Shown here piece after piece: positions 1-9,526 of a DNA stretch of 64,000 nt. Position numbers and translations under genes: made by a program. The stretch is from positions 4,546 through 68,545 of the forward strand of contig DAINQP010000003.1 of the NCBI GenBank assembly GCA_036742665.1. Direction: 5' to 3'. How positions within the stretch are numbered: the first letter of the stretch is position 1; every line of letters starts with the position of its first letter. The DNA is from Gp6-AA40 sp036742665. GTDB lineage: Bacteria; Acidobacteriota; Vicinamibacteria; Vicinamibacterales; UBA2999. The notes under the pieces are model-generated. The model did not search any database and had not been told where the DNA came from. It was given only the letters and a program-made list of their open reading frames with translations.

Positions 1-1440
1 CAGCGCTGATCGTCGGCCTCGCGGTGTCGCGAATCCATCCGACACCATCGCGACAACGGCGTCGAAATCGGTCCGCGACAGGGCGCGATACGGCCAGGCT
101 TTCTGCGTCAGCGCGAACAGATCATCCTCGCTGCATCCCGTACACGACGTCTCGGCGGTGATCTGCTGCGCCAGCACATCAAGCGGCGCATCGTGGGAGA
201 CAATCGCGTCGAGCTCGCCGCGGCGGGACGCGCGAAGCAGCGCCGCGCATTCGACCAGATCATCCAGCGACTCCGGAAACAGCCGCCCTTTGGGTACGCC
301 GGCGATCGAGTGACCCGAACGTCCCACACGCTGCAGCAGTGTCGCAATCCGGTGCGGCGAACCAATCTGACAGACGAGATCGACGTGTCCGATGTCGATC
401 CCGAGCTCGAGCGATGCCGTCGCGACCAGCGCCTTCAGCGAGCCACCTTTCAACCGGTGCTCCGCATCGAGACGCCGTTCCTTCGACAGGCTGCCGTGGT
501 GGGCGGTTACCGACTCGTCACCCAGCCGGTCGGCCAGATGTCGCGCCACGCGTTCCGCGAGGCGTCGGGTGTTCACGAACACGAGCGTCGTCTTGTGTTC
601 GCCGATCAGCACGGCGAGGCGATCGTAGTACTCCTGCCAGACCTCGTGGGCCATCACCGCGGTCAGCGGCGAGGGCGGCACCTCGATCGCGAGGTCCATC
701 GCGCGCCGGTGCCCTTCGTCGATAACGAAGCACTCGCCGCGCGCATCGTCGTTGCCGACCAGGAATCGCGCCACCTCTTCGATCGGTTTCTGCGTGGCCG
801 AGAGACCGATGCGTTGCAGGCCCGTCCCCGCACCTTGCGCTACGGTGGACGAGCCCGCCGATTCGGCGCAGACGGCCTCCAGCCGTTCGAGCGTCAGCGC
901 CAAATGCGAGCCGCGACGTGTGCCGATGACCGCGTGGATCTCATCGACGATTACCGTGCGAACGCTGCGCAGCATTTGTCGGCTGCGTTCGGCGGTCAAT
1001 AACAAGTACAGGGACTCGGGCGTCGTCACGAGGATGTGCGGCGGTGTCTTCAGCATCGCTGCTCGCTCGGACGAGGTCGTGTCGCCGGTTCGCACGGCCG
1101 CGGTGAGGCGCGGCACCTCGATGCCGGCCTCCTCGCCGAGCCGGCGAATACCGCGGCGCGGCTCGGCCAGGTTCTTGTGGATGTCGGCGCTCAAGGCCTT
1201 GAGTGGCGAAACGTAGACCACGCGCACTTCGTCGGGAAGCGGCGACGCGCATCCGTCGCGGACCAGCTCGTCGATCGCGGTCAGAAACGCAGCGAGCGTC
1301 TTGCCGGATCCGGTTGGTGCGGCAATGAGTGTGTGGCGGCCAGATCGAATCGCGTCCCATCCGCGGCGCTGCGCCGAGGTGGGTTCACCAATCGATTGGA
1401 GGAACCATCGTGAGACGAGCGGGTGGAAACCGGACAGCAT
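1..1440 (-). CDS. lhr: Lhr-type DEAD/DEAH-box ATP-dependent helicase, 3'-truncated by window edge
   Basis: Superfamily 2 helicase of the large-helicase-related (Lhr) type, which unwinds nucleic acid using ATP and is linked to DNA repair. The frame opens with an ATG whose complement is at 1438-1440 and stays open to base 1, giving 480 codons; the C-terminal part lies outside the window. Visible motifs are Walker A APTGSGKT (residues 41-48), the Walker B box DEIH (166-169), an SATQKP motif III, then TASLELGIDIG and QRVGRSGH, which are motifs V and VI. Lhr proteins are often about 1500 residues but shorter Lhr-like forms exist, so how much is missing is unknown. It is divergent from the TIGR03435 remnant. 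Family assignment is firm; Lhr versus a closely related repair helicase is less certain. Confidence 0.9.
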   Translation of the reverse strand, partial: MLSGFHPLVSRWFLQSIGEPTSAQRRGWDAIRSGRHTLIAAPTGSGKTLAAFLTAIDELVRDGCASPLPDEVRVVYVSPLKALSADIHKNLAEPRRGIRRLGEEAGIEVPRLTAAVRTGDTTSSERAAMLKTPPHILVTTPESLYLLLTAERSRQMLRSVRTVIVDEIHAVIGTRRGSHLALTLERLEAVCAESAGSSTVAQGAGTGLQRIGLSATQKPIEEVARFLVGNDDARGECFVIDEGHRRAMDLAIEVPPSPLTAVMAHEVWQEYYDRLAVLIGEHKTTLVFVNTRRLAERVARHLADRLGDESVTAHHGSLSKERRLDAEHRLKGGSLKALVATASLELGIDIGHVDLVCQIGSPHRIATLLQRVGRSGHSIAGVPKGRLFPESLDDLVECAALLRASRRGELDAIVSHDAPLDVLAQQITAETSCTGCSEDDLFALTQKAWPYRALSRTDFDAVVAMVSDGFATPRGRRSAL

Positions 1441-1508
1441 GATGCACGGAACCGGGGGAGTGTCCCTGCATCATATCCGACGGAGAGCTTGACGCCGCAA
1501 TGGATACA

Positions 1509-1532
1509 TACTAAATATTTAGTACTAAATAT
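1509..1532. promoter_or_regulatory. AT-rich perfect palindrome with overlapping direct repeat, candidate operator
   Basis: TACTAAATATTTAGTA (1509-1524) is a perfect 16-bp inverted repeat, and its left arm TACTAAATAT recurs at 1523-1532, ending in the ATG of the downstream remnant. It is strikingly AT-rich in a GC-rich region and lies between divergent genes. The TACTA...TAGTA arms resemble operators of BlaI/MecI-type repressors, which are often found near TIGR03435 genes in Acidobacteria; that link is inference. No BlaI-like gene is present in this window. Confidence 0.45.
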
Positions 1533-2267
1533 GGCCCGCCTCATCTCCATCGCCCACCTCACGATGTGCCTGTCGCTCGTCGCGCTCGCACAGCAACCCG
1601 TCAAACCCATGGCGTTCGAGGTCGCGGCCCGGCGGACGGGTCTTCGCCCAGAACGTCCCACTGCGTGACCTGATTCGTGCCGCGTGTGCGCTCGAGGACT
1701 CGCAGCTCGAAGGCATCTCGTCGGCGATGCGATCGACGCGATTCGACCTCGAGGCACGAATCGGCGGCGACGCCACGGTCGACATGGCCCGTGCGATGAC
1801 TCGAACCCTGTTGGCCGAGCGATTCCGCCTGGCCGTACATCCAGAAGCCAGGCCGTTGGCCGTCTATGAGCTGGTGACGGCGCCCTCCTCCACCTCGCGG
1901 CGCCGGCATGCCGCTTGCGCCCGGTGCCTTTCCATGTCCGAGCGGTCTACTCCCGGGTCACCTCTCCCTGAGAGGCGTCGACATGACTGCATTCGCCTCC
2001 CTGCTCTGGCGGCGGCTCCTCCAACGCCCGGTGTTCAATCGCACCGGTTTCTCTGGACCATTCGATATCGACCTCACCTATCTGCCCGAGCTGGAGAACA
2101 TCAATGGGCGGCCGGCCAGTGAGAATCCGTTGCTGCCCGCGCAGATTCTCGGAGCGCCGTCGATCTTTACCGCACTTCAGGAACAGCTCGGGTTGAAGCT
2201 CGAGTCGGCGCGTGGACCGGTGGACATCCTCGTCGTCGATCGGGCAGAGCCGCTCATCGAAAACTGA
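1531..2267 (+). pseudogene. TIGR03435-family exported protein, frameshifted remnant
   Basis: The coding signal of a TIGR03435 soil-Acidobacteria family protein is spread over three frames. Frame 1 from the ATG at 1531 gives a signal-peptide-like start and the family opening MAFEVAA. Near 1628 homology moves to frame 2 (GGRVFAQNVPLRDLIRAAC, then RFDLEARIGGDATVDMARAM and LLAERFRLAVHPEARPLAVYELV). Near 1890 it moves to frame 3 (RPVFNRTGFSGPFDIDLTYLP, then PSIFTALQEQLGLKLESARG and a final TGA at 2265-2267). Two frame changes and a shortened N-terminal and central region indicate a decayed gene; sequencing error is less likely to explain both. The family has no known function, and intact members are usually about 250-300 residues. 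Confidence 0.8.
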
Positions 2268-2282
2268 GCGCACAATAGCGCG

Positions 2283-2978
2283 ATGCTACTGTTGTTCGCG
2301 GCCATCGGCGTGTTCGTCACAGCGCATGTCGCGCCCTTCCCTTTCCTGTTCGACACCACCGACGACACGGTGTGGCGCATGCCACGGGCGGAAGTGCCGA
2401 CGATATACCTCACGTTTGACGACGGCCCGAATCCGACGGCGACGCCGGAACTGCTCGACGTTCTCGCCCGGCATCGGGTTCGCGCGACGTTCTTCGTCAT
2501 CGACAAGCACATCACGCGCGAGACACTGCCGATCGTGCGCCGTACCTTCGAAGACGGCCACGCCGTGGGTATTCATTGGCACTCGCGCGAGCTGATGTTC
2601 AAGAGCCCGACATACGTGGCCACAACTATTCAGGAAGCCGCCGCGAAGCTGGAGCTGGGGACCGGCCATCGGGCGTGCCGCATCTTCCGTCCCCACGCTG
2701 GCCATCGCAGCATCCCGATGATCGTGGGCGCGTCGCGCGCCGGATTCCTGGTGGTCGGCTGGAGCTGGATGGCGTTCGATTTCAACTGGTTCAAACCGCG
2801 CAACGCCGACGACCTGGTGCCGCGGCTCACGCGCATCGCGTCCCCCGGCGACATCATCGTGATTCACGATGGCCACCACAAGAATCCGCACGCCGATCGA
2901 CGCTACGCGATCGAGACCGTCGATCGCTTGATCCCCGAGCTGCGAGCGCGAGGGTTCGAGTTCGGGACGATTTGCTAG
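2283..2978 (+). CDS. Polysaccharide deacetylase (NodB/CE4 family), membrane-anchored or exported
   Basis: A 231-residue protein with a hydrophobic N-terminus (residues 1-20) followed by a NodB-homology domain, a fold that removes N- or O-acetyl groups from polysaccharides using a metal ion. Motif 1 is TFDDGPNP (D46, D47). Motif 3 appears as FRPHAG and motif 5 as IIVIHDGHH. In motif 2 the usual H-x-x-x-H pair is replaced by IHWHSRE, so the second metal histidine is not at the standard spacing. This resembles a divergent bacterial/plant CE4 subgroup with FRPHAG motifs. The substrate cannot be told. Its TAG stop (2976-2978) overlaps the stop codon of the convergent gene, so the two transcription units collide. 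Confidence 0.85.
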   Translation: MLLLFAAIGVFVTAHVAPFPFLFDTTDDTVWRMPRAEVPTIYLTFDDGPNPTATPELLDVLARHRVRATFFVIDKHITRETLPIVRRTFEDGHAVGIHWHSRELMFKSPTYVATTIQEAAAKLELGTGHRACRIFRPHAGHRSIPMIVGASRAGFLVVGWSWMAFDFNWFKPRNADDLVPRLTRIASPGDIIVIHDGHHKNPHADRRYAIETVDRLIPELRARGFEFGTIC

Positions 2979-5900
2979 AAGCCGACTCGGAATCCGAAAT
3001 CAGTCTGCCATTCGGGTCGGGGACCGTCGAGAGAACGAATCGCCGCGATCTCGAACGGAAGACCGCCGGCATTCAACCGGATGCCGCCACCGATGCTGGT
3101 GATGCCCGTGAACCCTTTGCCGTGAGCAGCGACACCCACGCCAGCGGGCTGTGTCCCCGACCACACCAACCCGCTATCAGCAAACAGGAAGCCATCGGCT
3201 GGAAGCCATCCGTATTCGAGCTGTCGCGACAACATCCCCCACAGCGGGAACCTGATCTCCACGTTGCTGACCAGCAGGCGGCTGCCGAGCAATTCCTCAC
3301 CGCAGACACGCGCCAGGTCAGGCGGGCAATCGCGCAGATCCAATCGATGCCCGCGCACCAACGAGGCCGACCCGAGGAAGCTGGACATCAGCCGTGTGTC
3401 GTCGCCATCGGGACCGTATCGTGCCGAATGCAGCACACGCACGGCGAGCGAGTACGGCTTCACCGGCATCATGTAGCGGCGGTAGTCGGTGAGCACGCGC
3501 AGGTATGACAGATCACCGACAGCCGGCGTGATCTCGAGGCGATAGCGGGACCCCACCAGCGGCCCGGTCAATCCGAATACCGTCGTGTCGTGCACCAGCG
3601 CGGCGCTCACTTCCGCAACGGTCGTCGGATCGCCCCCTGACGAGGTGATGCGATCCGTTGACAGCACCTTGCCCGTCGTCGCGGACGCGATCTGCGAGCG
3701 CAACTCTCGGTGATACATCGCGTGGCGCACTCCGGCGGTCAATTCAAGCCGAAGACCGCGATTGAACGGATACGCCACCAAACCCGCCATGCGCATCTGC
3801 ATGCGCTGCAGGTAGTCCGTTTGCTTGAGCAGCGCCGGTTGGCCGTCGTACTCGACGTCGCCGAAGCGCCGATACCGGCGGAGTCCGGGCGCGAGCTCAC
3901 CGATCGCACCCCAGTTCCAGCGCCGTTCCTGATTGAGAAATCTGAATTCGAACGCGGAATCACGCAGATGGTTGCCGATCTGCACCGCTGCGCCAAGCCG
4001 GCGTTCGCCGAGCATGTCGCCGAACATCAGCGCACCGCCGGCCCGCACAAAGGTGCCGAACGGTCCGCCGCCCGAGCTCATATACGGCTGCCCAATCGTC
4101 TCGAGCGACATCCGCGATGAATACTCGCGCTTGCCGAGCGTCGTGAGATCCGGCAGACCCGTCTGCTGATCGGCTCTGATGCGATCGACCAGACCGCGCG
4201 AGGGCACAACTTCCTCTGTCGGCTTCGCGGGCGTGGCTTGTGCTGGCATGGTGACCGTGCGTGGCGTTGCGGTTGATGCGTCGAAGACGACGAGCTGCGG
4301 CCGGCCGCGCTCGTACACCGTGTACGCCACGACGGGAGCAGAAGCGGCTACAGAGAGCGCCGGACTCGACGGCGTCACACCGCTGACACCGGTATGCACG
4401 CTGGTCAGTCGTTCGATGGACGGTGTGCTCTGCCCCGTGGCGACGGCCACGCGATACACATTGGCGATGCCGTCGCCGTCGCCGATGAAATAGATCTCAT
4501 CGTCAGCGAGCGACCACTGCGGGTTCAGTTGTGCACGGATGTCTCCGACATCCACACGACGAATCGTGTCGGTGTCGAGATCGAACACGGCCAGCTGCGG
4601 CCGCCCGAATGTCAGCGACTCGACATTGCTCCCATACCGTTCGCTGACGAACGCAATCGTGTGTCCGTCGTGCGACCAGGAGGGTTGCAGGTCAGCAGGT
4701 GAATCGTCGGTGAGTTGGCGAAGGGTGTTCGTCGACAGATCGAACACATAAAGATCGGTGAAGCCGCCGGATAACGCCGAGAAGGCGATCGACTTCCCGT
4801 CCGGAGACCACGTCGGCGTGAGGATCTGCCCGAGCTCGTCGAAGACCAGCTCGCGATTCTCTCGACCTTCCCGCATCGCCACCAGTATCAGCGTGGCGTG
4901 CCCCTGACGGACGGCGGGGAACGCGAACCAATCCCCCTCAGGGCTCCACGCGCCTGTAGAACGCAGTGCCTGCAAACTATCGAATCGCGCACTCGCGGCG
5001 GTCGTCGCGAGCTTGCGAATCACGCGACCGCCGTTGACATCGACGAGGAACAGATCGAGCGACAGTCGATCGCGCTCGGAGAAGAATACCGCGCGCTTGC
5101 CATCTGGACTCAGCGACGGTCCGAGCTGCATGCCATTGCGGCTCCATAACTCCGGGCGATCCGTGCCACGCGGGACGCCATAGACGCGAAACACACTGCG
5201 CCGCCACTCGACGTGCAATGTCTCCAGATCCACGCCGGTCGCGTAGTGGATGCGATCCTGCAGACGCCGATTCTTCTTGTCCGGCTTCAATGCTTTCTCG
5301 ACGACCGCGTCGCCGAACCGGTTCCCGAGATACGACCAGAATGCATGGCCGTATTGATACGGCGAGAGCTTTCGAGCCGCCTCGCCTTGCTTTCGAGGCA
5401 GTCGGTCGGTGCGCACGGCATCGCGCAGCCACAGCTCGGATTCGGCGTCGGCCGACCCGCGGGCGAGATACTCGGCCATGCCCTCCACGAACCATAACGG
5501 CTGAGCGGTGCCGCCGCCATACCGGCGCGCGATGTCGAATTGGAAGGCGTGCACCAACTCGTGACCGAGCACGCGATCGGTTTCGGCCATCGTCGGCGCA
5601 AAGGGCATGACGATGCGACGCCGCAGCGATTCGGTGACGCCGCCTACTGAATCAGGCACCAACCCGGACACGACGTTCGTCTGCGCGAACTCGGCCTGAC
5701 TGCCGTAAATCACCAGCGGCTGGCGACGTTCGAGCTGGTGGTTCAGAACGGTGGAGATACGTGCGTACCACCGCTCGGCGAGTTGCGCTGCGATCCGGGC
5801 CGCCCGCTCCTCTCGCTCGTAGTAATAGAGGTCGAAGTGCTCGGTGGTCAGGATCCGAAAGTCGAAGTTGCTGTATTCGACTTTATTGCGACCGAAGTAC

Positions 5901-5998
5901 TGCGCGTACGCCGGCGAGACGATCGCCGGAAGCACCAGCACCGTGCACACGAGGGACAAACGAAGCACACTGACACCGCGAACATGGTGCTTGCGCAT
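2975..5998 (-). CDS. Exported HExxH (peptidase MA-like) + PD40 beta-propeller + Omp85-like barrel protein
   Basis: A 1007-residue protein with a clear signal peptide (cleavage near residue 32, after SPAYA). Next comes a gluzincin-like region with LGHELVHAFQ (H146, E147, H150) and a downstream glutamate in WFVEGMAEY (E172). The middle (about 265-590) carries repeated TolB/PD40 propeller blades, for example WSPDGKSIAFSA and WSHDGHTIAFVSE. The last 350 residues look like a bacterial surface antigen/Omp85 barrel, with LVRGHRLDLR and a final ...DFGFRVGF ending in phenylalanine, the usual BAM recognition residue. It is therefore probably an outer-membrane protein with periplasmic or surface domains. 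The family is common in Acidobacteria but not characterised. Gene order suggests a monocistronic unit. Confidence 0.85.
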   Translation of the reverse strand: MRKHHVRGVSVLRLSLVCTVLVLPAIVSPAYAQYFGRNKVEYSNFDFRILTTEHFDLYYYEREERAARIAAQLAERWYARISTVLNHQLERRQPLVIYGSQAEFAQTNVVSGLVPDSVGGVTESLRRRIVMPFAPTMAETDRVLGHELVHAFQFDIARRYGGGTAQPLWFVEGMAEYLARGSADAESELWLRDAVRTDRLPRKQGEAARKLSPYQYGHAFWSYLGNRFGDAVVEKALKPDKKNRRLQDRIHYATGVDLETLHVEWRRSVFRVYGVPRGTDRPELWSRNGMQLGPSLSPDGKRAVFFSERDRLSLDLFLVDVNGGRVIRKLATTAASARFDSLQALRSTGAWSPEGDWFAFPAVRQGHATLILVAMREGRENRELVFDELGQILTPTWSPDGKSIAFSALSGGFTDLYVFDLSTNTLRQLTDDSPADLQPSWSHDGHTIAFVSERYGSNVESLTFGRPQLAVFDLDTDTIRRVDVGDIRAQLNPQWSLADDEIYFIGDGDGIANVYRVAVATGQSTPSIERLTSVHTGVSGVTPSSPALSVAASAPVVAYTVYERGRPQLVVFDASTATPRTVTMPAQATPAKPTEEVVPSRGLVDRIRADQQTGLPDLTTLGKREYSSRMSLETIGQPYMSSGGGPFGTFVRAGGALMFGDMLGERRLGAAVQIGNHLRDSAFEFRFLNQERRWNWGAIGELAPGLRRYRRFGDVEYDGQPALLKQTDYLQRMQMRMAGLVAYPFNRGLRLELTAGVRHAMYHRELRSQIASATTGKVLSTDRITSSGGDPTTVAEVSAALVHDTTVFGLTGPLVGSRYRLEITPAVGDLSYLRVLTDYRRYMMPVKPYSLAVRVLHSARYGPDGDDTRLMSSFLGSASLVRGHRLDLRDCPPDLARVCGEELLGSRLLVSNVEIRFPLWGMLSRQLEYGWLPADGFLFADSGLVWSGTQPAGVGVAAHGKGFTGITSIGGGIRLNAGGLPFEIAAIRSLDGPRPEWQTDFGFRVGF

Positions 5999-6130
5999 GG
6001 GGTACGGACCGACAAGAACGAGTTGTAGCGAGACGAAACGGCGGGAGACCGTCCGCTAGGAACGGTTTCTAACTTAGATGGAACAGCGAGTCAAGCAGAA
6101 GTGAAGGCAGGCGGCGCGCGGTGAAGACGC

Positions 6131-6162
6131 GTGAGGTGCGGAACTCTCGCTCCGCACCTCAC
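6131..6162 (-). terminator. 12-bp perfect hairpin downstream of outer-membrane protein gene
   Basis: GTGAGGTGCGGA (6131-6142) and TCCGCACCTCAC (6151-6162) are exact inverted repeats around an 8-base loop. The hairpin lies just past the stop of the barrel gene at 6175 and upstream of the next minus-strand gene (start 5998). There is no T-run, so it may be a weak intrinsic terminator or a 3'-end stabilising hairpin. Confidence 0.5.
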
Positions 6163-6174
6163 AGTCGGTGGCGA

Positions 6175-6783
6175 CTACCACCGGAAACTGACGCCTACTG
6201 AGCCGCGCCAGAAATCGAAATCGCTGAGACCGATGTCTACCGCGTTGTCCGAGTCATTTTCGAACGATCGGAAGTAGCGGAGGTCGCCGCGAATGCCCAC
6301 GTTGTCGGTGAACTGACCGTTGACGCCGCCACCGATGTTCATGCCGAGGTCGTTCCGCGTAACGTCGTCAAAGAAATCGGTTACTCCGCTCACTCGGCTG
6401 CGGATGAGGCCAAGACCGGCTGAACCGTAGGGACGGATGCCCCGTCCGGGAGGCGCACTGATGAGCACGTTCCCCATGAACGTCGTCAGGTTGCTGTCCC
6501 CGAACTCAAAGTTGGCAGGGCCGATGGTGTTTTCGAAGAAGTTCGGCGACCAACCAAAGTCGAACTCGAAACCAACGACGCTCGGATTCCAGCCAATGGT
6601 CGCGCCGAAGTCGACGCGTTTTTCAACGTTATCCTCAAAGTCGCCAGCCGCGTCATTGAACGAGGCACTGCCACCGAAGTTGGCGCCCACGAATGGCGTA
6701 AAGAACCAGCCCTGCGCACGCGCGGTCGCAGGGACCAGCAACAGCGCCAGCGCGCTGATCATGAGTAGTTTGCGTACTTGCAT
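6175..6783 (-). CDS. Small outer-membrane beta-barrel protein (OmpA/OmpW-like porin fold)
   Basis: A 202-residue protein with a cleavable signal peptide (hydrophobic residues 6-18, cleavage after ATARA near residue 23). Alternating beta-strand patterns follow, and the protein ends in VGVSFRW, an aromatic C-terminus typical of outer-membrane barrels. Glycine-rich turns such as FVGANFGGSASFNDAAG and the length fit an 8-stranded opacity/OmpA-like barrel. An AGGAGGTACG stretch just upstream of the ATG supports the start. No ligand or specific function can be read from the sequence; structural integrity or adhesion roles are possible. Confidence 0.8.
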   Translation of the reverse strand: MQVRKLLMISALALLLVPATARAQGWFFTPFVGANFGGSASFNDAAGDFEDNVEKRVDFGATIGWNPSVVGFEFDFGWSPNFFENTIGPANFEFGDSNLTTFMGNVLISAPPGRGIRPYGSAGLGLIRSRVSGVTDFFDDVTRNDLGMNIGGGVNGQFTDNVGIRGDLRYFRSFENDSDNAVDIGLSDFDFWRGSVGVSFRW

Positions 6784-6923
6784 CGTACCTCCTCCGTAAG
6801 CTCGAAAGACTCAAGACTCCGTAGGCGTTGTGGTGCAATCGCAATGCCCCACCCACGAAATAGCGCGGCTGTTGTGTCGTCGTGAGCTCGGCTGTGTGGG
6901 ATTGCGAAGACGAGCTGCGATGC

Positions 6924-9521
6924 CTACAGCTGACGTAGCGCTCGCATCGGATCGAGTCGCGAGCTGCGTCGCGCAGGGACATAGCTTGCGATGATCCCAA
7001 CCAAGGTCAGCAGCAGCGCAGCACCTGCAAAGGCGACCGGATCGAACGGGCTGACACCTGCCAGGAAGGTTCTGAACAGCGGGGTAAGGCCGAGCGAGGC
7101 AAATGCTCCCAACGCCACACCTCCCGCCACGACCTTCAGCGCACGCAACAACATCTCCTGGCGTATGCGAGGACGCGAGGCGCCGAGCGCCATGCGGATG
7201 CCAACTTCCGCCGTGCGGGACGCCGCGACGTACGACATAACCCCATAGAGACCGATCATGGCCAACAACACCCCGGTTCCGCCCATCGCGCCCATGAGCA
7301 TCGTGCCGAGGCGGCGCATGTTCATCTCCAGGCTGGTAGCACTGCGAAGGGTCTGCGCATTGACCGGCACGGTGGCATCGACCTCGTCTATCGCGCGCTG
7401 CACTGATGTGACGAGCCCGTCTGGCGACGACGCGCGAGCGTGGATGATAAGGGTTCGCGGACGCTGCGCGAACGGGTAATAGACGACCGACTGCGGCGCC
7501 TCACCGATTGTCCCGATGCGGTGGTCGCGCACGACACCGACGACTTCCGCATCGAGCTCGTCCTCCGTCTGCACGTGCTGACCAATTACTTCTTGTCCGG
7601 GAAAGTACGTCTTGGCGAAGGTCTCGTTCACGATTGCGACCGCCGGACTGCCCATCCGGTCACTTCGTCCGAACTCGCGACCTTTGAGCATGCGAATGCC
7701 CAGCGTGCGGAAGAAATCCGCCCCGACGCTGTAGTTGGATGGACGTGTGCCGGGTATATCGGTACGGCCGGCCGGATGAAAACTCCTCAGCAGCGAGTCG
7801 CCGCCGAGCGGAACGAGGTTGGCCACACTGGCCAGTGAAATTCCCGGGACCTGTGCGATCCGTTCAACCAGCCGCTCGGCGAAACGTGCGCGCGCGTCGC
7901 CTCCATATTGCTGCTGGTCCAGGCCGAATCGGGCGACGATGCCGTGGTCGAGATCGAAGCCGAGATCGGTGTGCCCGATCCGGATCTGACTGCGCACGAA
8001 GAGCAGCGTGGCGACAACCAGAAACAGCGACATCGCCAACTGGCCAACCACGAGCGATTGCCGCATCCACGTGCGCGGCGTCGCGCGGTCGCCACTCTGT
8101 CGCACATCGTCTATCACACGTTCGCGTGTCGCCCTGAGCGCCGGAAGGACGCCGCAGATGAGCGTGATCAGAAACACGAGCGGCACGCCGTACGGCACGA
8201 TGCGCGCGTTCGGTGCCATGAGGTTGCGAAGCGGGGCCATTTCCGACGGGAGCGGCGCCCAGTTCACCGCATACGCCATGGCCAGACCGATCACTGCACC
8301 CGTCAGCGCCAGCAACAGGCTCTCGATCAGCATCGCCTGCACGACACGGGCACGCCCCGCCCCGATCGCCACGCGCACGGCAAACTCTCGGCGGCGCTCC
8401 GTGGCACGGGCCATCAGCAATCCGGCAACATTGACGCACGCGATAAGGAGCACCAGGGCGCCGGTCACAATCGTCAACGTCCTGGCTGCGCTGTATCCGA
8501 TTTCCGCACCGCGAAACTGTACGGCTCGAGCCGGAAAGACGCGCGCCGAACGGCCCTTCGATGACAGCCGTTCGGGATACATCCGCTCGAGCGATGCGGT
8601 CAACGTCGTGACCGCGGCCTGTGCCTGCGACATCGTGGCATTCGGCTGCAGGCGTGCCAGGACACTCAGAGTGGGCGTCGCGCGATCCTCGAACGCCGAC
8701 AACGTCAGGCGGCTAATCGGGACGTAGATCTGCGGCCCAATCCAGCCGAAGACCGCACGATAATCGTCGGGAAGCACGCCGACAACGGTGAACGACTCGC
8801 CGCCGAGCACGATTGATTGTCCAATCGCCGCCGGATCACCGCGCAGCCGATTCCGCCAGAAGCCTGCAGTAACCACGACGACTCTCGGGTTGCGCTCCGG
8901 CGCGGCCTCGGTTGCGGAGAACATGCGGCCAAGCTGCGCGCGAACGCCGAGCGCCTCGAAATAGTTTGCCGTGACGACGAGGAATGTGACTGGCGTCAGG
9001 CGGCCAGCGGATCCCATGTTCAACGCGCCGGTTCTGAAGCCGACTGCGTCCGTAAAGATGCCGTTACCCTTCAGATCCTGGTAATCGGGATACGAGAACT
9101 GATTCGCGTATCCAGGTTCGACGGCTACCACCCGCTTCGGCTCCGTCATCGTGGGCTCGTGACCGTAGATCGTGCTGATGCCCATGAACAACATGGCGTT
9201 GAGCCCGATGCCAAGGCCCAGCGACAGCGCACTGACCGTCACCAGAGCCGGACTTCGGCGGAGACTGCGTCCACCGTGACGAACGTCCTGCCACAGGGCG
9301 TCGATCCACGGGGCCACCCACTGCGCGCGGGCGTCTTCGCGCGCGAGCGTGGTGTTCCCCATCGTGCGGCGAACCGCACGCTGGGCCTCGGATGCGGACG
9401 CGCCCTCGCGGCGCAGGTCGTGCTCGGCCATCTCACGATGAAACCGGAGCTCCTCGTCGAGCTCCTCCGCGGCACGGCGTCCACGCAGCCAGTATCCAAG
9501 GCGTCGCAGGAAAGTCGTCAC
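6924..9521 (-). CDS. ADOP-type ABC transporter permease (MacB/FtsX family, duplicated)
   Basis: An 865-residue acidobacterial duplicated orphan permease. The order is a short cytoplasmic prefix rich in charged residues (FLRRLGYWLRGRRAAEELDEEL), a first transmembrane segment (ALVTVSALSLGLGIGLNAMLF), a MacB-like periplasmic domain, an FtsX core, a second periplasmic domain and a second FtsX core ending in YVPARRSSRLDPMRALRQL. No ATPase gene is adjacent, as is usual for ADOP. I place the start at a GTG at 9519-9521, five bases past the PadR stop, because family members begin at this prefix; a longer frame runs back through the PadR gene and is not credible. Its substrate is unknown; MacB relatives export peptides or lipoproteins. 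It is co-transcribed with the PadR gene. Confidence 0.87.
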   Translation of the reverse strand: MTTFLRRLGYWLRGRRAAEELDEELRFHREMAEHDLRREGASASEAQRAVRRTMGNTTLAREDARAQWVAPWIDALWQDVRHGGRSLRRSPALVTVSALSLGLGIGLNAMLFMGISTIYGHEPTMTEPKRVVAVEPGYANQFSYPDYQDLKGNGIFTDAVGFRTGALNMGSAGRLTPVTFLVVTANYFEALGVRAQLGRMFSATEAAPERNPRVVVVTAGFWRNRLRGDPAAIGQSIVLGGESFTVVGVLPDDYRAVFGWIGPQIYVPISRLTLSAFEDRATPTLSVLARLQPNATMSQAQAAVTTLTASLERMYPERLSSKGRSARVFPARAVQFRGAEIGYSAARTLTIVTGALVLLIACVNVAGLLMARATERRREFAVRVAIGAGRARVVQAMLIESLLLALTGAVIGLAMAYAVNWAPLPSEMAPLRNLMAPNARIVPYGVPLVFLITLICGVLPALRATRERVIDDVRQSGDRATPRTWMRQSLVVGQLAMSLFLVVATLLFVRSQIRIGHTDLGFDLDHGIVARFGLDQQQYGGDARARFAERLVERIAQVPGISLASVANLVPLGGDSLLRSFHPAGRTDIPGTRPSNYSVGADFFRTLGIRMLKGREFGRSDRMGSPAVAIVNETFAKTYFPGQEVIGQHVQTEDELDAEVVGVVRDHRIGTIGEAPQSVVYYPFAQRPRTLIIHARASSPDGLVTSVQRAIDEVDATVPVNAQTLRSATSLEMNMRRLGTMLMGAMGGTGVLLAMIGLYGVMSYVAASRTAEVGIRMALGASRPRIRQEMLLRALKVVAGGVALGAFASLGLTPLFRTFLAGVSPFDPVAFAGAALLLTLVGIIASYVPARRSSRLDPMRALRQL

Positions 9522-9526
9522 GGTCG

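Noticed and set aside
193..1002. 269-codon open frame on the plus strand
   Set aside because: Antisense to the helicase gene, which holds all SF2 motifs in frame.
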